64,000 nucleotides of DNA from assembly GCA_030068075.1 (NCBI GenBank), contig CM057830.1, forward strand, positions 26,692,247-26,756,246. Reading direction: 5' to 3'. The notes below the pieces were generated by a model that saw only the letters and a list, made by a program, of their open reading frames with translations, was not told the origin of the DNA and did not search any database. The translations under genes were made by a program, and so were the position numbers. Shown one piece after another: positions 20,440-31,215 of this stretch. The first letter of the stretch is position 1, and every line of letters starts with the position of its first letter. The DNA comes from Paguma larvata (lineage: Eukaryota; Chordata; Mammalia; Carnivora; Viverridae).

Positions 20440-22740
20440 TGCAGACCACGACAGATTCTTCCTATTGGTTCCTATAAATGAGTTTCTTCGGCATTAACAA
20501 AATGTTACACCTAGATGTTCTTAGCCCCTTTGTAAAGACATAATTAAGAAACGCATTCCTAGTCATCATCTTATACGCAAAAATTCTGAGATTTTACTGT
20601 AATTTACCTTTGATTTTCCGATTTTCAAAAAGGCACAACTGCTCTTTTAGTGTGATCAAGGGTTTTCTGAAGACCAAGGTGGGAAAAGGTATGCATTTGT
20701 GAGAAACACTCACATATTTAATGTAAATACGACTTTCACTCCCTTTAACTAAAAAAAAGAAACAGAAAAATCTTCCGCATTCCTAACATTAAAAAAAAAG
20801 TTTCTTCTCGATACGGTAGTTACACAAAACCATGTTGCGTGTAGAGATGGTCCTTCCACCAATTATTTTGAGCACGATACTATTTTCATTTAGAAAGGTC
20901 AGAGGAGTTCTTTGCCTGAACCAATGTGATTTTCCTAATAAGCTCACCATGCTAAGTGATCCAACAGAACTGCTCTGTACGTTAATAAGCAAAGTAAACG
21001 GCATTACCTGACAGAACCGTTCCATGGTGGTTCATTCCAAGAGATTAATTCCTCAGTACTTGTCTGGCGCCACATATACGCTATTAAATATCAAATGTAG
21101 CATCCTTCTCATTGAGTTCTGTGGTTTGCTCTTTTGTATTAATATTTGGAAACAAAATGTATCACTCCATCTGTCAGTAATCGTAATGATGAAATTGTCA
21201 TACCATAACAGAAGCAAATCCAAGGTTTTAGAGAGCCATGCTCTTTTCAAACGCTCCTTATACGATGGTTATTTCCCTATTCTATTTTGTGGTCATTATT
21301 CTTCCAAGCCCCCTGCCCTCTTTCATTGAGTTAGTGGCCAATTCATTACCTGAGGAATCCATTGTTTTCTTCTGGTGGTCATTGAGGACGAGTAAAATAG
21401 AATCATCCTCTCCCTAAAGATGCCATAGCCTCAAATGCCCTACACACTCCAGCTGCATTTACAGGGATTTCTGGCAAAACAAAGGATCGCACTATGGTAT
21501 CTACGGATCCAGCCAGAGCGTCCTTCAGAAGGGACCATTCACGCACCAGCTATTCTTGTCACCAGTTTCCAAAAAGAGTCTGAGGCAAATTTTCCATTGT
21601 TTCCTATAGTTATTAAACTGTCGGCTCCTAATGACATTATGAATATACAACTCGCTATTGTTCCGGCACAATGTTTTATGCATGATATTTTAAGAACTGT
21701 ACAAAATACAACATTAAAATTCTAAAGTGAAAAATAATAGCATTATGGCTCATTACATTCTATATTGTCGTCGTCTGAACTGTGAGTAACTGTACTGCCA
21801 TCCTGTCAAATCACTCTAAAAGATCTGCTGTTGTGTTTTACACAATAGCATTTATTTCATAGATATAACAACATCAAAGTGTTCCAGTTTGGAAGCATAT
21901 TGTCAATGTTTAAATATACTATATCATACAGCCACCTGAGAACTGCCTGTACCAAAAACTTCATCCCCAACACCAACACCTCAAAGTTCTGCTATTAGCA
22001 AGAGTTGTGATAAAAAACAAACAAACAAACAAAAACCACAATGAGCATTTTGATAACCCTCTTCCCACATTATGATTACCTTTCTCATTTTTCTTAAAGG
22101 CAGAATTTCGAGCTATTCCAAAGGAATTGGGAGATATTGATAGAAATTGTTTTTGAAGATTATTTATGTTTTAATGGTGAAAGGACTCACAAATAAATGA
22201 GAGCAGGTGGCCCCAGAGAGGATTTGGTCCACTTGAGCTGGGGGTGTCCTTAAAGCCCTTATATAATCATATCATCTGATATTCCAAAGCCCTTTGCTGC
22301 ATCATTTTATCACCTTTACACCATCACTCGCACCGGAGCTTTGTTCATAACTGAAGGATCAGCTGCCGCTGACGCTGACGGCTTGTTCTGAATTTAATTC
22401 TATTATGTAGTACATATTCAATTAAGACCCATGCTGGGGCGGGACTCTCTTGACTTTTGCAACTGCTTATTAAATAGCCAAGATGTTGTATAAGGAACAA
22501 GTGACAAATTAACAAACACGTATGAGGCTTTGAATAGCAGCCAGAATAATACCAGGTTGAATTAATTATCATATTAAATATATGCAGAAGGGGAAAATAA
22601 AATACCTGCTATTATATGGACAAGTCTTATTTAAATATACATATTTGAAGATAAGCAGTTTCAAAGGGATTATTGTACACTCACGAGCATATGGTAGTAT
22701 ACTGAGCATGTTTTAAAACTGTGCTTAAAACGACATGTTT
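20440..22740. other. Repeat-poor block, possible conserved noncoding sequence
   Basis: About 2.3 kb hold no recognised transposon, unusual for this window. Frames of 101, 96 and 78 codons occur (21024-21329, 21435-21725 and 20789-21025 minus) but no protein family is recognised, and their codons look random. The part from 22080 to 22600 keeps several CpGs (ACTCGCACCGGAGC, GCCGCTGACGCTGACGG) and homeodomain-like sites (TTGAATTAATTATC), the look of a developmental enhancer. Confidence 0.35.
22012..22035. repeat. (AAAC)n short repeat
   Basis: Four to five AAAC units (ACAAACAAACAAACAAA) form a minor simple repeat. Confidence 0.8.
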
Positions 22741-22754
22741 TGTGCTGGTAAATA

Positions 22755-23518
22755 TTTTTTTTTTTCAGTGAACTTTATTTTCTAGAGCTGTTTTAGGTTC
22801 ACAGGAAAATTAAGAAGAAGATACAGAAATCTCCCATATATTCCTTCTCCCCACATATTCACAGCCTACCCACCTATCGACATCCCACACCGGAGGTGTA
22901 CATCTGTTACAGGGGACGAACCTACACCGATGCACGACCATCCACAGTCCACAGTTTATGTTAGGTTCATTCCTGGGGTTGTGGAGCCTCTGGATTTTGA
23001 CAAGAGTATAATGAGATACATCCATCATTGCAGTATCATCCATTAGTTTCACTGCCCTAAAAATCCTCTGAACTCTGCCTGTATTCATCCCTCTCTCTAA
23101 ATCCCAGCGACTGCTGATTCTTTATGGTTTCCATAGTTTCTCCTTTTTCAGAACGTCATATTGTTGGAACCATACAGTAAGCGGCTTTTTCAGATGGGCT
23201 TCTTTCTCTCAGGAATATGCATTTAAGGTTCCTCCATGTCTTTTTGTGGCCTAATAGCTCATTTTTTTTTTTCAGTGATGAGTAATATTCCCATGGTATG
23301 GATGGATCACAGTTTATTAATCTGTTAACCGACTGAAAGACAACGTGGCTGCTTAAAGTTTTGGCAACTGTGAACAAAGCTGCTATAAACATTTGTGTGC
23401 AGGTTTTCCTGTGGACAAGTTTTCACCTCATCTGGGTACATATCATGGAGCACAGTGCTGGCTCATATGGAAACATTTTTCTTTTAATGAGTATGCTTTG
23501 TTTATTAAGAAACCACCA
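22755..23518 (-). mobile_element. Old L1 3' portion, minus strand (first part)
   Basis: The plus strand shows the antisense L1 end: T run, GAGCTGTTTTAGGTTCACAGG, CACTGCCCTAAAAATCCTCTG, then TCTCCTTTTTCAGAACGTCAT and AACTGTGAACAAAGCTGCTAT. It is interrupted by a SINE and continues at 23762. The antisense frames here are L1 shadows. Confidence 0.88.
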
Positions 23519-23749
23519 GGGGCGCCTGGGTGGCTCAGTCGGTTAAGCGGCCAACTTCAGCTCAGGTCATGATCTCACGGTCTGTGAGTTCGAGCCCCAC
23601 GTCGGGCTCTGTGCTGATGGCTCATCAGAGCCTGGAGACTGCTTCAGATTCTGTACCTCCCTCTCTCTCTCTGCCCTTCCCCTGCTCACGCTCTGTCTCT
23701 ATGTCTCTCAAAAATAAATAAACGTTAAAAAAATTAAAAAAAAAAAAAA
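23519..23749 (+). mobile_element. CAN-SINE (SINEC), young, full length
   Basis: A near-consensus copy lies inside the minus-strand L1. Its perfect 12-base target-site duplication AAGAAACCACCA lies at 23507-23518 and 23750-23761. It has a long pure A tail and a small internal repeat (GGCTCATCAGAGCC). Confidence 0.98.
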
Positions 23750-23761
23750 AAGAAACCACCA

Positions 23762-23903
23762 AACTATCTTCCAAAGTAGCTGCACTGTTTTGTATGCCCA
23801 CCAGTAAGGAAGGAGAATTCCTGTTGTTCCTCATCCTCACCCGTACCTGATGCTATTATTCTGGGTTTGGCCATGCTCTTCATGGGTGTATGGAGCAAAT
23901 CCT
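23762..23903 (-). mobile_element. Old L1, minus strand (second part)
   Basis: TATCTTCCAAAGTAGCTGCAC and TATGCCCACCAGTAAGGAAG continue the L1 exactly where the SINE interrupted it, ending at a second SINE. Confidence 0.85.
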
Positions 23904-24134
23904 TATTTTTTTTTTTTTAAATTAATGTTTATTTAGTTTTGACAAAGAGAGACAGACAGACACACAGAGTATGAGTGGAGGAGGGGCAGAGAGAGAGGGA
24001 GACACAGATTCTAATCCAGGCTCCAGACTCTGAGCTGTCAGCACAGAGCCCAAAGTGGGGTTCGAACTCAGAAACCACAAAATCATGACCTGAGCTGAAG
24101 TTGGACACTAACCAAATGAACCACTCAGGTGCCC
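23904..24134 (-). mobile_element. CAN-SINE (SINEC), minus strand
   Basis: T run, ATTAATGTTTATTTAGTTTTG, GAGCTGTCAGCACAGAGCCC and AACCACTCAGGTGCCC give the full reversed structure. Flanks GAGCAAATCCTTATTT and GGGCAAATATTTTTA look like a degraded target duplication. Confidence 0.94.
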
Positions 24135-25200
24135 TTGGGCAAATATTTTTAAACCAACAATAATTTTGCTTTCCTAACATGCTATTTTTCTTGCACTTCA
24201 GGAAAGAGAGACAGAGCCCTAAGAATGAACAGGACTGCCTTTTTACATTCTTTTGCCGAGTTACTTTTCTATAATATGGACAGTGGCACTGTCCTACTGA
24301 AAAACCTTCAAGTTTTATCTTTTCATAACACCATTAAAGAATTAAAAGCAAGAAACTGACTACAGAAAAGTAATAAATCTGCAATTGGGTAGGTAGTTCT
24401 TTAAGAGATACTCATCACTGTTTGAAAATGCAAATTATATCAACATTTTCTATTATATCAGTATTATTAGGAAATTCATCAAATGACTTACTGAATTAAG
24501 AAAATGTTTTATATTAGCATAATAAAGCCTGTCAAAAATGAAATGGGATTATATTACTATTATATATTCTTGGGGAATCTATTTTTTTCTGTGCTAATCA
24601 CTTTATATACACACTTTTTTAAAAAAATACCTTATCGCCCATCTATTTTGTTGATGATAGCCTTCAAAGCATTTCAGTATACCTTCATGTCTATGCCTGC
24701 AAGCTCCCTAATGCTCATGCCTTCGGTTAGTATTTTTGGGCTTGTCAGGTATCATGCTAGACAACAAGAATATCATAGAAAATTACAACAAACGTAACAA
24801 ACCACACACATACAACACCAGTCCTAGCCCTCCAGAGGCTGTTTACTAGAGGGTCATATAAATACGTAAAAACAACACAGAGGAGAATCATTTAATCCAG
24901 GTTTACCTATATTAACTCAAATTCCTGCAAAATTGTTAAATACTTTTAAATTTGGACACTATTCTTTTTGATAGAGAAGACAGAGACAAAACAGAAACCT
25001 TTATTGTTAATTTCAGTATGCCAGAACAATATGCATATATTGTCCCCTAAAACATAATGAACTGGTTTATCTCTTATTAATGTATTAGTAGTATATGTCT
25101 GACGGTGGGTTTTAATTTTGACTTTGTGAAGCTAACGAACACCAGTTGATTAAATAGAAAACACTGCAACTCCCTAATTGAGATGGCATGACCGATTTAT
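24135..25200. other. Unique AT-rich stretch
   Basis: No repeat family is recognised. A 97-codon frame (24504-24797) encodes hydrophobic stretches but no known domain and is probably chance. Confidence 0.45.
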
Positions 25201-25217
25201 GCCTTGATATGTATTAC

Positions 25218-25460
25218 CTGTTTAAGCATAGAGCACTGATAGAGGAAATACAAAAACAGGAGGGAAAAAAAAACGCCGCACACAGTAACACAGCAGGGCT
25301 TAAACACGAGCTTGGCTCGGCCATGGATCAGACGTCGAAGCCGCCGTCCTAAAAAGGTTCTTTTCCCCACACTGACAGTATCCTTGCATTTAGGCTCCTT
25401 CACTAAGAGTCTACATGTGAGAGAAGAGCGAGAGTTAAGATCACTGCTTGAAGTCACAGG
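25218..25460 (-). other. CpG cluster with exon-like end, minus strand (hypothetical)
   Basis: On the minus strand an ATG at 25324 (context GATCCATGG) opens a frame beginning MAEPSSCLSPAVLLCAA that stays open for 35 codons to a donor-like CAG/GTAATA at 25218/25217, with a stop just inside the intron side. Between 25273 and 25346 there are about eight CpGs, far above the local level. No protein family is recognised. It could be an unannotated first exon, a noncoding RNA start, or chance. Confidence 0.25.
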
Positions 25461-25908
25461 TTAGAGTCAAGGTCTACCCAGTAATCATTCTTGAAAGGAG
25501 AAATCACTTGAAAATTTTGCTGACCTGCTGCCTGAGGCCCTGTCTGTACCAAAAACTATTTAACTAGAGATAGGGAAGAAAAAAAAAAAAAAGACCATGA
25601 CGCCAGAAAAAAAAACCAAAACAATGTGACTTGAGCAGCAGCGAATCCTCAATAACTAATTATCATCACAAAGCAGACATTCCACGTGCCAGTACGGTGT
25701 CCACATCTGGACTGCTCTTCCAGGGCAAAGTTAAGGAGGATTAAAGGGAGGAATAAAAAGGGGGAAAGATGCAATAAAAGCAAATCTCTTCACTTGAAAG
25801 GATCCAGAAACCTGGGACCAAATACAAGCCTAAAAGAGGCCGGAATTCATCACCGCCACCACCACCAGCAACACCAACACCAGCACCATGATTGAGAAAT
25901 GGATTCAG
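25461..25908 (+). other. Exon-like segment with strong splice donor (hypothetical)
   Basis: The segment ends at a near-perfect donor (TTCAG, then GTAAGATA, at 25908/25909). An ATG at 25888 in a good context (CACCATGA) reads MIEKWIQ to that donor, after a CAC/CCA-rich patch (25850-25887). It faces away from the minus-strand donor at 25218, so the pair looks divergent around the CpG cluster. No function can be assigned. Confidence 0.25.
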
Positions 25909-26059
25909 GTAAGATACAATTATCCTGGCAGAGTTTCTGAAAAACAATTTAAAAGGATACATGGAGAATTTTCAATAATAAAAGAGAAAATCGAATGAAA
26001 AGTAAAACGGAGTTATAAAATAAAAGCAGGGGCAAAAGTGCACTCAACGATTTGATATC
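25909..26059. other. Short unique AT-rich sequence
   Basis: Nothing recognised; it may belong to the LINE fragment that follows. Confidence 0.4.
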
Positions 26060-26249
26060 TATGAGAAAAAAACTCGCTAAAACATTGGAAATGACAAATG
26101 TAGTAAATGAATCAATTTTAAAACAATTACACAAGACAGAATATCTAGATTGCACAAAAGATAAAATCAGTGAATTAGAAGGACAATAATAAAAAACTCA
26201 TCCAGAACACAACCCAGGGAAGCAAATTAATTTAAAAAGAGAGGATTCA
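26060..26249 (+). mobile_element. Probable old L1 or half-L1 fragment (first part)
   Basis: A-rich sequence with phrases such as AAAATCAGTGAATTAGAAGG resembles the 5' portion of old L1 or half-L1 elements. It is interrupted by a SINE. Support is weak on its own and rests on the continuation downstream. Confidence 0.4.
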
Positions 26250-26442
26250 GGGGTGCTTGGGAGGTTCAGTCATTTAAGTGTCTTTCTCTTTATTTAGGCT
26301 CAGGTGCTAATCTCACAGTTCCTAAGATCATGGAGCCCACGCTGGGCTCCCTGCTGAGAGCACAGAGCTTGTTCAGGATTTTCTCTCTTACCCTCTGCTG
26401 CACCCCCCTCTGTCTAAATAAATAAACTTAAAAAACAAAATG
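26250..26442 (+). mobile_element. CAN-SINE (SINEC), old
   Basis: A diverged head (GGGGTGCTTGGGAGGTTCAG), GGAGCCCACGCTGGGCTCCC, a degraded CT block and TAAATAAATAAACTT. It lies within a LINE fragment. Confidence 0.88.
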
Positions 26443-26965
26443 AAAAGACATGAAAGAGACACATTAATATCCAACATGAGGAAGAACTCCTATAAGAAGG
26501 GACTTGTATGGAACTGCAGAAAAGCAAGATTTAAAAATAATGCCTGGTAATTTTACATAACTGAAGACAGACAGGAATACTCAGTTCTAAGTGCGCTGTG
26601 AATACCAAGCAGGAAAAAGATAAATTTACACCCAGATATATTGTAGCAAAACTACAGAACACCATGGGAAAGAAACACAGCTGATAACTTACATTAGGAA
26701 AAAGTGGGTATTGGGCATTGTATGTAAGGAAATGACTAACAAACGGCAGAAGATCTAATTCCCTGTGACTCTGGGGCTGAAATAAGAGCATAAAATAATA
26801 CGCTCAAAAGAGTGGCAAGAAAAAAATGCGCTGACCTACAATCTGCACCACAACTCTTATTCACATTTTCAAAGACGAAGAAAGACTATTACCTCCACAT
26901 ATTCTCTGAAGGAATTACTGCAAGATCTATTTCAGCAAGATGGAAAGTGAACCCCGAGCTTTAAT
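26443..26965 (+). mobile_element. Old L1 or half-L1 fragment (second part)
   Basis: TTACACCCAGATATATTGTAG, CACATTTTCAAAGACGAAG and GGAATTACTGCAAGATCTATT, ending ...TTCAGCAAGATGGAAAGTGAA, parallel the sense strand of the old LINE segment seen in antisense at 1080-1340. It is too decayed for coding. Confidence 0.55.
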
Positions 26966-27033
26966 GCATTTTTATTAATGTTGAGAGAAAGCAATGTGAT
27001 AAAGCAAATTTACAATTAAAAAAACAAACTTAA

Positions 27034-27236
27034 GGGGCACCTGGGTGGCTTAGTTGGTTGAACATCGGACTTCGGCTTAGAAGTCATGATCTTGCAGTTC
27101 ATGAGTTCGAGCTCTGCTTTGGGCTCACTGCCGTCAGCGTATTAATGCAGGCGCACTTCGGATCCTCTGTCCTCCTATCTCTCTGCCCCTCTCGCCCTTA
27201 TGCTCTCTCGAAAAATAAATAAAACACTGAAACAAA
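27034..27236 (+). mobile_element. CAN-SINE (SINEC)
   Basis: Head GGGGCACCTGGGTGGCTTAG, GAGTTCGAGCTCTGCTTTGGG, a diverged middle, then CTGCCCCTCTCGCCC and AAAAATAAATAAAACAC. Confidence 0.94.
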
Positions 27237-27646
27237 ACAAAGTTAACATGCTACTTCTCCCAAATTAACTTAATACAATCCCAGTAAATATACCAACCCT
27301 TTTTCAAATGGGGCTTTTATATATTTTGCCTGTAATTCGCATCCACTCCGATGACTAAAGTTATCTAAGAAAACTGTGAAGAGCAAGGTAGGGTACTCTG
27401 CCTTACCCCGTATCTAGGCTCATTACATATCCACAGTAATAGAGGTCTATGGGGTTGACAGAGGAACTGGTGAATGAAGAAAATAACAGAAAAAGATACC
27501 AAGGACTATGTATGTATATACTAAGCTTAATATACAATACAGGTAGTAATAAAGATATGTAAATAGGGGAAAGACAGACATTTTAAAATTATTAGGACAA
27601 CTGTTTCTTCAAAAAAAGAAACCATGGATAAAAAATAAATAAGAGT
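27237..27646. other. Possibly very old LINE sequence, not assigned
   Basis: Phrases such as CTTAATACAATCCCAGTAAAT and ACAGTAATAGAGGTCTATGG recall L1 ORF2 DNA but divergence is too great to be sure. No open frame. Confidence 0.35.
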
Positions 27647-27706
27647 GGGGTGCCTGGATGGCTTAATTAAATGTCCAATTTCGGCTCAGGCCATGATCTC
27701 GCAGTT
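27647..27706 (+). mobile_element. CAN-SINE 5' fragment (3' part missing)
   Basis: Only the tRNA-like head is present: GGGGTGCCTGGATGGCTTAA through TTTCGGCTCAGGCCATGATC and TCGCAGTT. The middle, CT block and tail are absent. Target-primed insertion usually loses the 5' end, so loss of the 3' end points to a later deletion. Confidence 0.88.
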
Positions 27707-27850
27707 TATTTTAAAAGAATATATAGAAAGAAATAACTACACCTGTAATGCAATTGAAACATTGGCAGGAAAAAACAGGTAATTCTAAGAAGAATACAAG
27801 GGCCAAAGAATACAAAATATTTGGTATCTTGTTTTCCATGGATTTATTCT

Positions 27851-27869
27851 TTTGTTTTGAATGTTTATT

Positions 27870-27905
<36 letters not shown>

Positions 27906-28072
27906 CACACGCAAGTGGGGGAGGGGCAGAGAGAGGGAGACAGAGCCTGAAGCAGGCGCGAAGCTCTGAGCTGTCAGCACAAAGCCTGATGCGGGACTCG
28001 AACCCATGAACTGTGAGATCATGACCTGAGTCCAAGTCCAACAACTAACTGACTGAGCCACCCAGGTGCCCT
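27851..28072 (-). mobile_element. CAN-SINE (SINEC), minus strand, with expanded (GA)n
   Basis: The reversed structure is complete: TGAATGTTTATTTTTGAG, (GA)n, GAGCTGTCAGCACAAAGCC, GACTGAGCCACCCAGGTGCC. Flanks CATGGATTTAT and TATGGATTTAT form the target duplication. The 116-codon minus frame reads through this SINE and is not a gene. Confidence 0.96.
27871..27902. repeat. (GA)n microsatellite inside a SINE
   Basis: About 15 GA units in the reversed CT block of the SINE. Confidence 0.93.
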
Positions 28073-29118
28073 CTATGGATTTATAATTTTCCTTTGTTGC
28101 TAAACAGATTTTAATTTATATATCTTCTTTAGCCCTTTAAGCAAATGGCTAAACTTAAGGGCACCGTTCATAATACTATAACTATCTAGTACTAATCAGA
28201 CATTTACAAAGAGACAAATATAGTCCTACCTTCACAAGACCCTGGGGCTGAACTCCGGCTCTCCTTGCAGCCTCCAGGACAGCTTCAGAACAGAGCACTG
28301 AATGCCTGAGCCAGAGTCCTGATAGGACAGGCATCTACAAAGTTTCTTCCCCTCTCTGACTGAGTTTTAGTTCAAAGTAGTGCAGCCGAAACCACAACCA
28401 AAGGAGGCACTATACTTCCAGAAAATCCTCAAGGAAAAGCCCTGAGAGCAACAGTAATAGCTTTCGGACGGGCTCTACAGGAAACGGTGGAGAGATCCAA
28501 CCATCTAGTGAGAACGTTGGAGATCGAGTTCCTCTCCTAGACCATGGACGCACCAAACTAGTTCTAGGTGACAGGATGACTTCTTATTTAGAGATGGTGA
28601 CATTCTAAGAAAGTATGTAGACTAAAATAAATCATTATTGAGAAGGCATCGGGTGAGGCTGCCCATTCCAGCGAAACTGTGAAATCATTCATCGTGTAAA
28701 TTATTTTCATATCTCTTTTTTATGATAAGCTAATGGCATCCAAAGGAATACAATCCAATGCCTCTAAATTCAGTTTTACTGTACTGATATAATCATCACC
28801 AAATAAAAATTCATAAATGAAAAAAAGACGAAATTGAAACCAAGTGATAGAATGTTAGCACAATAATGATGACAGTAACATGATCGTATAAGAAGTTGTT
28901 GACACAGTTAAATTTAGTTTATACCCCCAAAGTAGTATGAATTCTATCAGTACATACCTCTGGGCAACAGGGATTACCAAGAAAAGGAAAGTGACTCAAA
29001 AAGTACTTGCAATTTAAAACTACAGTAAAGTCTTAATTTTCTTTCATTTGACAACTTGCCCAAACATTTGAGGTGAAAAGTGTGTAAAAATAATTTTAAC
29101 TTTAAAATCTCTCAAGCC
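28073..29118. other. Unique stretch, no gene recognised
   Basis: The part from 28225 to 28560 is GC-richer and free of recognised repeats. No long frame or known domain. The remainder is AT-rich. Confidence 0.45.
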
Positions 29119-29338
29119 GGGGTGCCTGGGGGGCTCCGTCAGTTAAGCATCTGATTTCGGCTCAGGTCATGATCTCACGGTCTGTGAGTTCACGCCCTGC
29201 GTCGGGCTCTGTGCTGACAGCTCAGAGCCTGGAGCCTGCTTTGGATTCTGTGTTCTTTCTCTCTCTCTGCCCCACTTGTTGCTTGCGCTCTATCTCTCTC
29301 TGTCTCCCAAAAAAGAATAGACGTTAAAAAATTAAAAA
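29119..29338 (+). mobile_element. CAN-SINE (SINEC), full length
   Basis: Head GGGGTGCCTGGGGGGCTCCG, CGTCGGGCTCTGTGCTGACAG, CTCAGAGCCTGGAGCC, CT block, A tail. Flanks AAAATCTCTCAAGCC and AAAATCTTCGCTCAAGCC are a target duplication with a small insertion on the right. Confidence 0.97.
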
Positions 29339-29982
29339 AAAATCTTCGCTCAAGCCTAATCTATAAAGTGAATAAATTATATTAAAATACATTCGACTGT
29401 CTTCTACACAAGCACCTTGCCTCTAATGAGTCAAAGAACATCAATATTTAGCATATTTTTTTTAAAAAAACAGGAACATATTAAAGGCTTTGGCTTGCTT
29501 ATATATCACTGTTCAAACTTATCCTACTAGAACAAATTGCCAAATGTACAGTTTTGTTTTGTTTTTTTTCCCCCGGTAGAAATATACCATTCGGTCCATG
29601 GATAAGGTCCCATCCCCAACAGAGAATTCTAAAAACAAGAACTATCCCAAGTTTGACAGAAAGTGGGACTTGTACCTTTTAAGGGGCAGATGATATATAT
29701 GATACCAGATGAACACTCCCCTCAGGAGAGCATGTCATGAGTTAGAAAGGATGACATTTTAAGACCTGCAGGGTAAGTGGGAGTTCATTGGCAAATTAAT
29801 CCAGTTTGGTGTTATTTCCTTATTTATGCATTTTTCAATTTTTACTGCCTATGGTAAAGATGTATCTAAAAATTTTGATCAGGACACAATTGTGATCACA
29901 CACAACATTAAGGCGCAAGGCGGGTCTTAGTTACTCTATGGTTAGAGTGTTCAACCATCAATCAGTACGATATACCTAAGAA
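29339..29982. other. Unique sequence, nothing recognised
   Basis: AT-rich with one T-rich run (29551-29570). No repeat family assigned. Confidence 0.45.
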
Positions 29983-30201
29983 CAGGGGCACCCAGGTGGC
30001 TCGGTCGGTTCAGGGTCCGACTTCGGCTCAGGTCATTGATCTCATGGTTCGTGGGTTTGAGCCCCGCACTGGGCTCTGTGCTGACAGTGCCAAACCTGGA
30101 GCCCGATTCACTGTGTCTGTGTCTCCACCCCTCCCCTACTGGTACGTGTGCGTGCTTCTCTGTCTCCCAAAAATTAACATAAAAACATTTTAAAAAATAA
30201 A
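29983..30201 (+). mobile_element. CAN-SINE (SINEC), full length
   Basis: Head GGGGCACCCAGGTGGCTCGG, GGTTTGAGCCCCGCACTGGGC, GCTGACAGTGCC, CT block and an A-rich tail. A perfect 13-base duplication ATATACCTAAGAA lies at 29970-29982 and 30202-30214. Confidence 0.97.
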
Positions 30202-30214
30202 ATATACCTAAGAA

Positions 30215-30986
30215 AAGTAAAATCAATGGAATGAGAGCACTAAAACAAAGAAGGAGCGAACTCGGGAGAGGCGGCACACTGGCAGTATGGGTTGGTTTTC
30301 TAGCACAGAAAACTCAAGTTACTTTGAAAAAATATATAATGCACCCCATGAAAACTTGTGCCTCCATTATGTAAACTCAGGAGCTTGTGGTCACAGAGGC
30401 CTCGAAAAGTAAGAAGGGCAAGCATGAAATACCGACAAATTATGCAGAAAACAGGAGGGAAATGATGCTTGCTGAGGACAACACATTCTCAGCGTGACAA
30501 CCACGATGGTGTCCCCAGTTCAGACTATCTACTCATCTGATGTATCACTGGCCTCTGAGGCTTAGGAAGCCTAAAGGCTCGGTCTGGAGAGTTTCTATTT
30601 TCCCCAGAGAGTTTATCTTAGACTGGGCAAGTCTATTTATATGCCTATTGTTTTTCTGATTTTTGCCTAGATCCTTACTGTCACAGGTGGAGATGATTTC
30701 AATCCACCCTGGGGCTCGTACTGGGAACTTGGAAGGATTTCTAAACATGTTTCAAATGACACCATTATAGAAAATAAATTATACTACTTATTAGAGGCTG
30801 GCAAACTACTACTTTTTATTCTTTGTTATAACAGAAAATAAAACCAACATGTATTGTTTCATAGCCCCGTTACAAATTTATCTCCATAAAACTGAGAATT
30901 TAAGTAAATAATTCTTCTTCGTTTTGCATTTTAGTTGAAATCTCACGGCCCTTCGCAAAAGAAGATAAAATAACTGATGGTTAATT
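30215..30986. other. Unique stretch, no gene recognised
   Basis: A 67-codon minus frame (30545-30748) has no known domain. Sequence from 30350 to 30760 is moderately GC-rich and free of recognised repeats. Confidence 0.45.
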
Positions 30987-31200
30987 TTTTTTTAATTTTT
31001 TAATGTGTATTTATTTTTGAAGGAGAGAGAAACAGAGAGAGTGGGGAGGGGCAAAGAGAGGAGGAGACAAAGAATCTGAAGCAGGCTCCAGGCTCTGAGC
31101 TGTCAGCACAGTGCCCGACGTGGGGCTTGAACTCATAAACCTCGAGATATGACCTAAGCTGAAGTTGGACACTCAAATGACTGAGCCACCCAGGCGCCCG
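30987..31200 (-). mobile_element. CAN-SINE (SINEC), minus strand
   Basis: T-rich start, GTGTATTTATTTTTGAAGG, GAGCTGTCAGCACAGTGCCC and GACTGAGCCACCCAGGCGCC. Flanks CTGATGGTTAATTT and ATGATGGTTAATTT are the target duplication. Confidence 0.96.
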
Positions 31201-31215
31201 AATGATGGTTAATTT

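Noticed and set aside
21024..21725. Two frames (101 and 96 codons) in a row on the plus strand as a gene
   Set aside because: They are in a repeat-poor region but share no domain or splice logic, and stops lie between them. Possible but unsupported.
23519..23600. Possible tRNA gene, because the A- and B-box-like GGCTCAG and GGTTCGAGCC motifs occur
   Set aside because: These are the tRNA-derived heads of SINEs and are followed by the SINE body, not by a tRNA acceptor stem. The same applies to all other copies.
25850..25887. His/Pro-rich codon run (CAC/CCA) as a protein repeat
   Set aside because: Only about 12 imperfect units and no extended frame; more likely a low-complexity patch.
27711..28061. 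116-codon minus-strand frame rich in Ser and Leu
   Set aside because: Most of it is the translated SINE, including the (GA)n tract read as Ser-Leu repeats.
29951..30277. 108-codon minus-strand frame
   Set aside because: It is antisense to a SINE.
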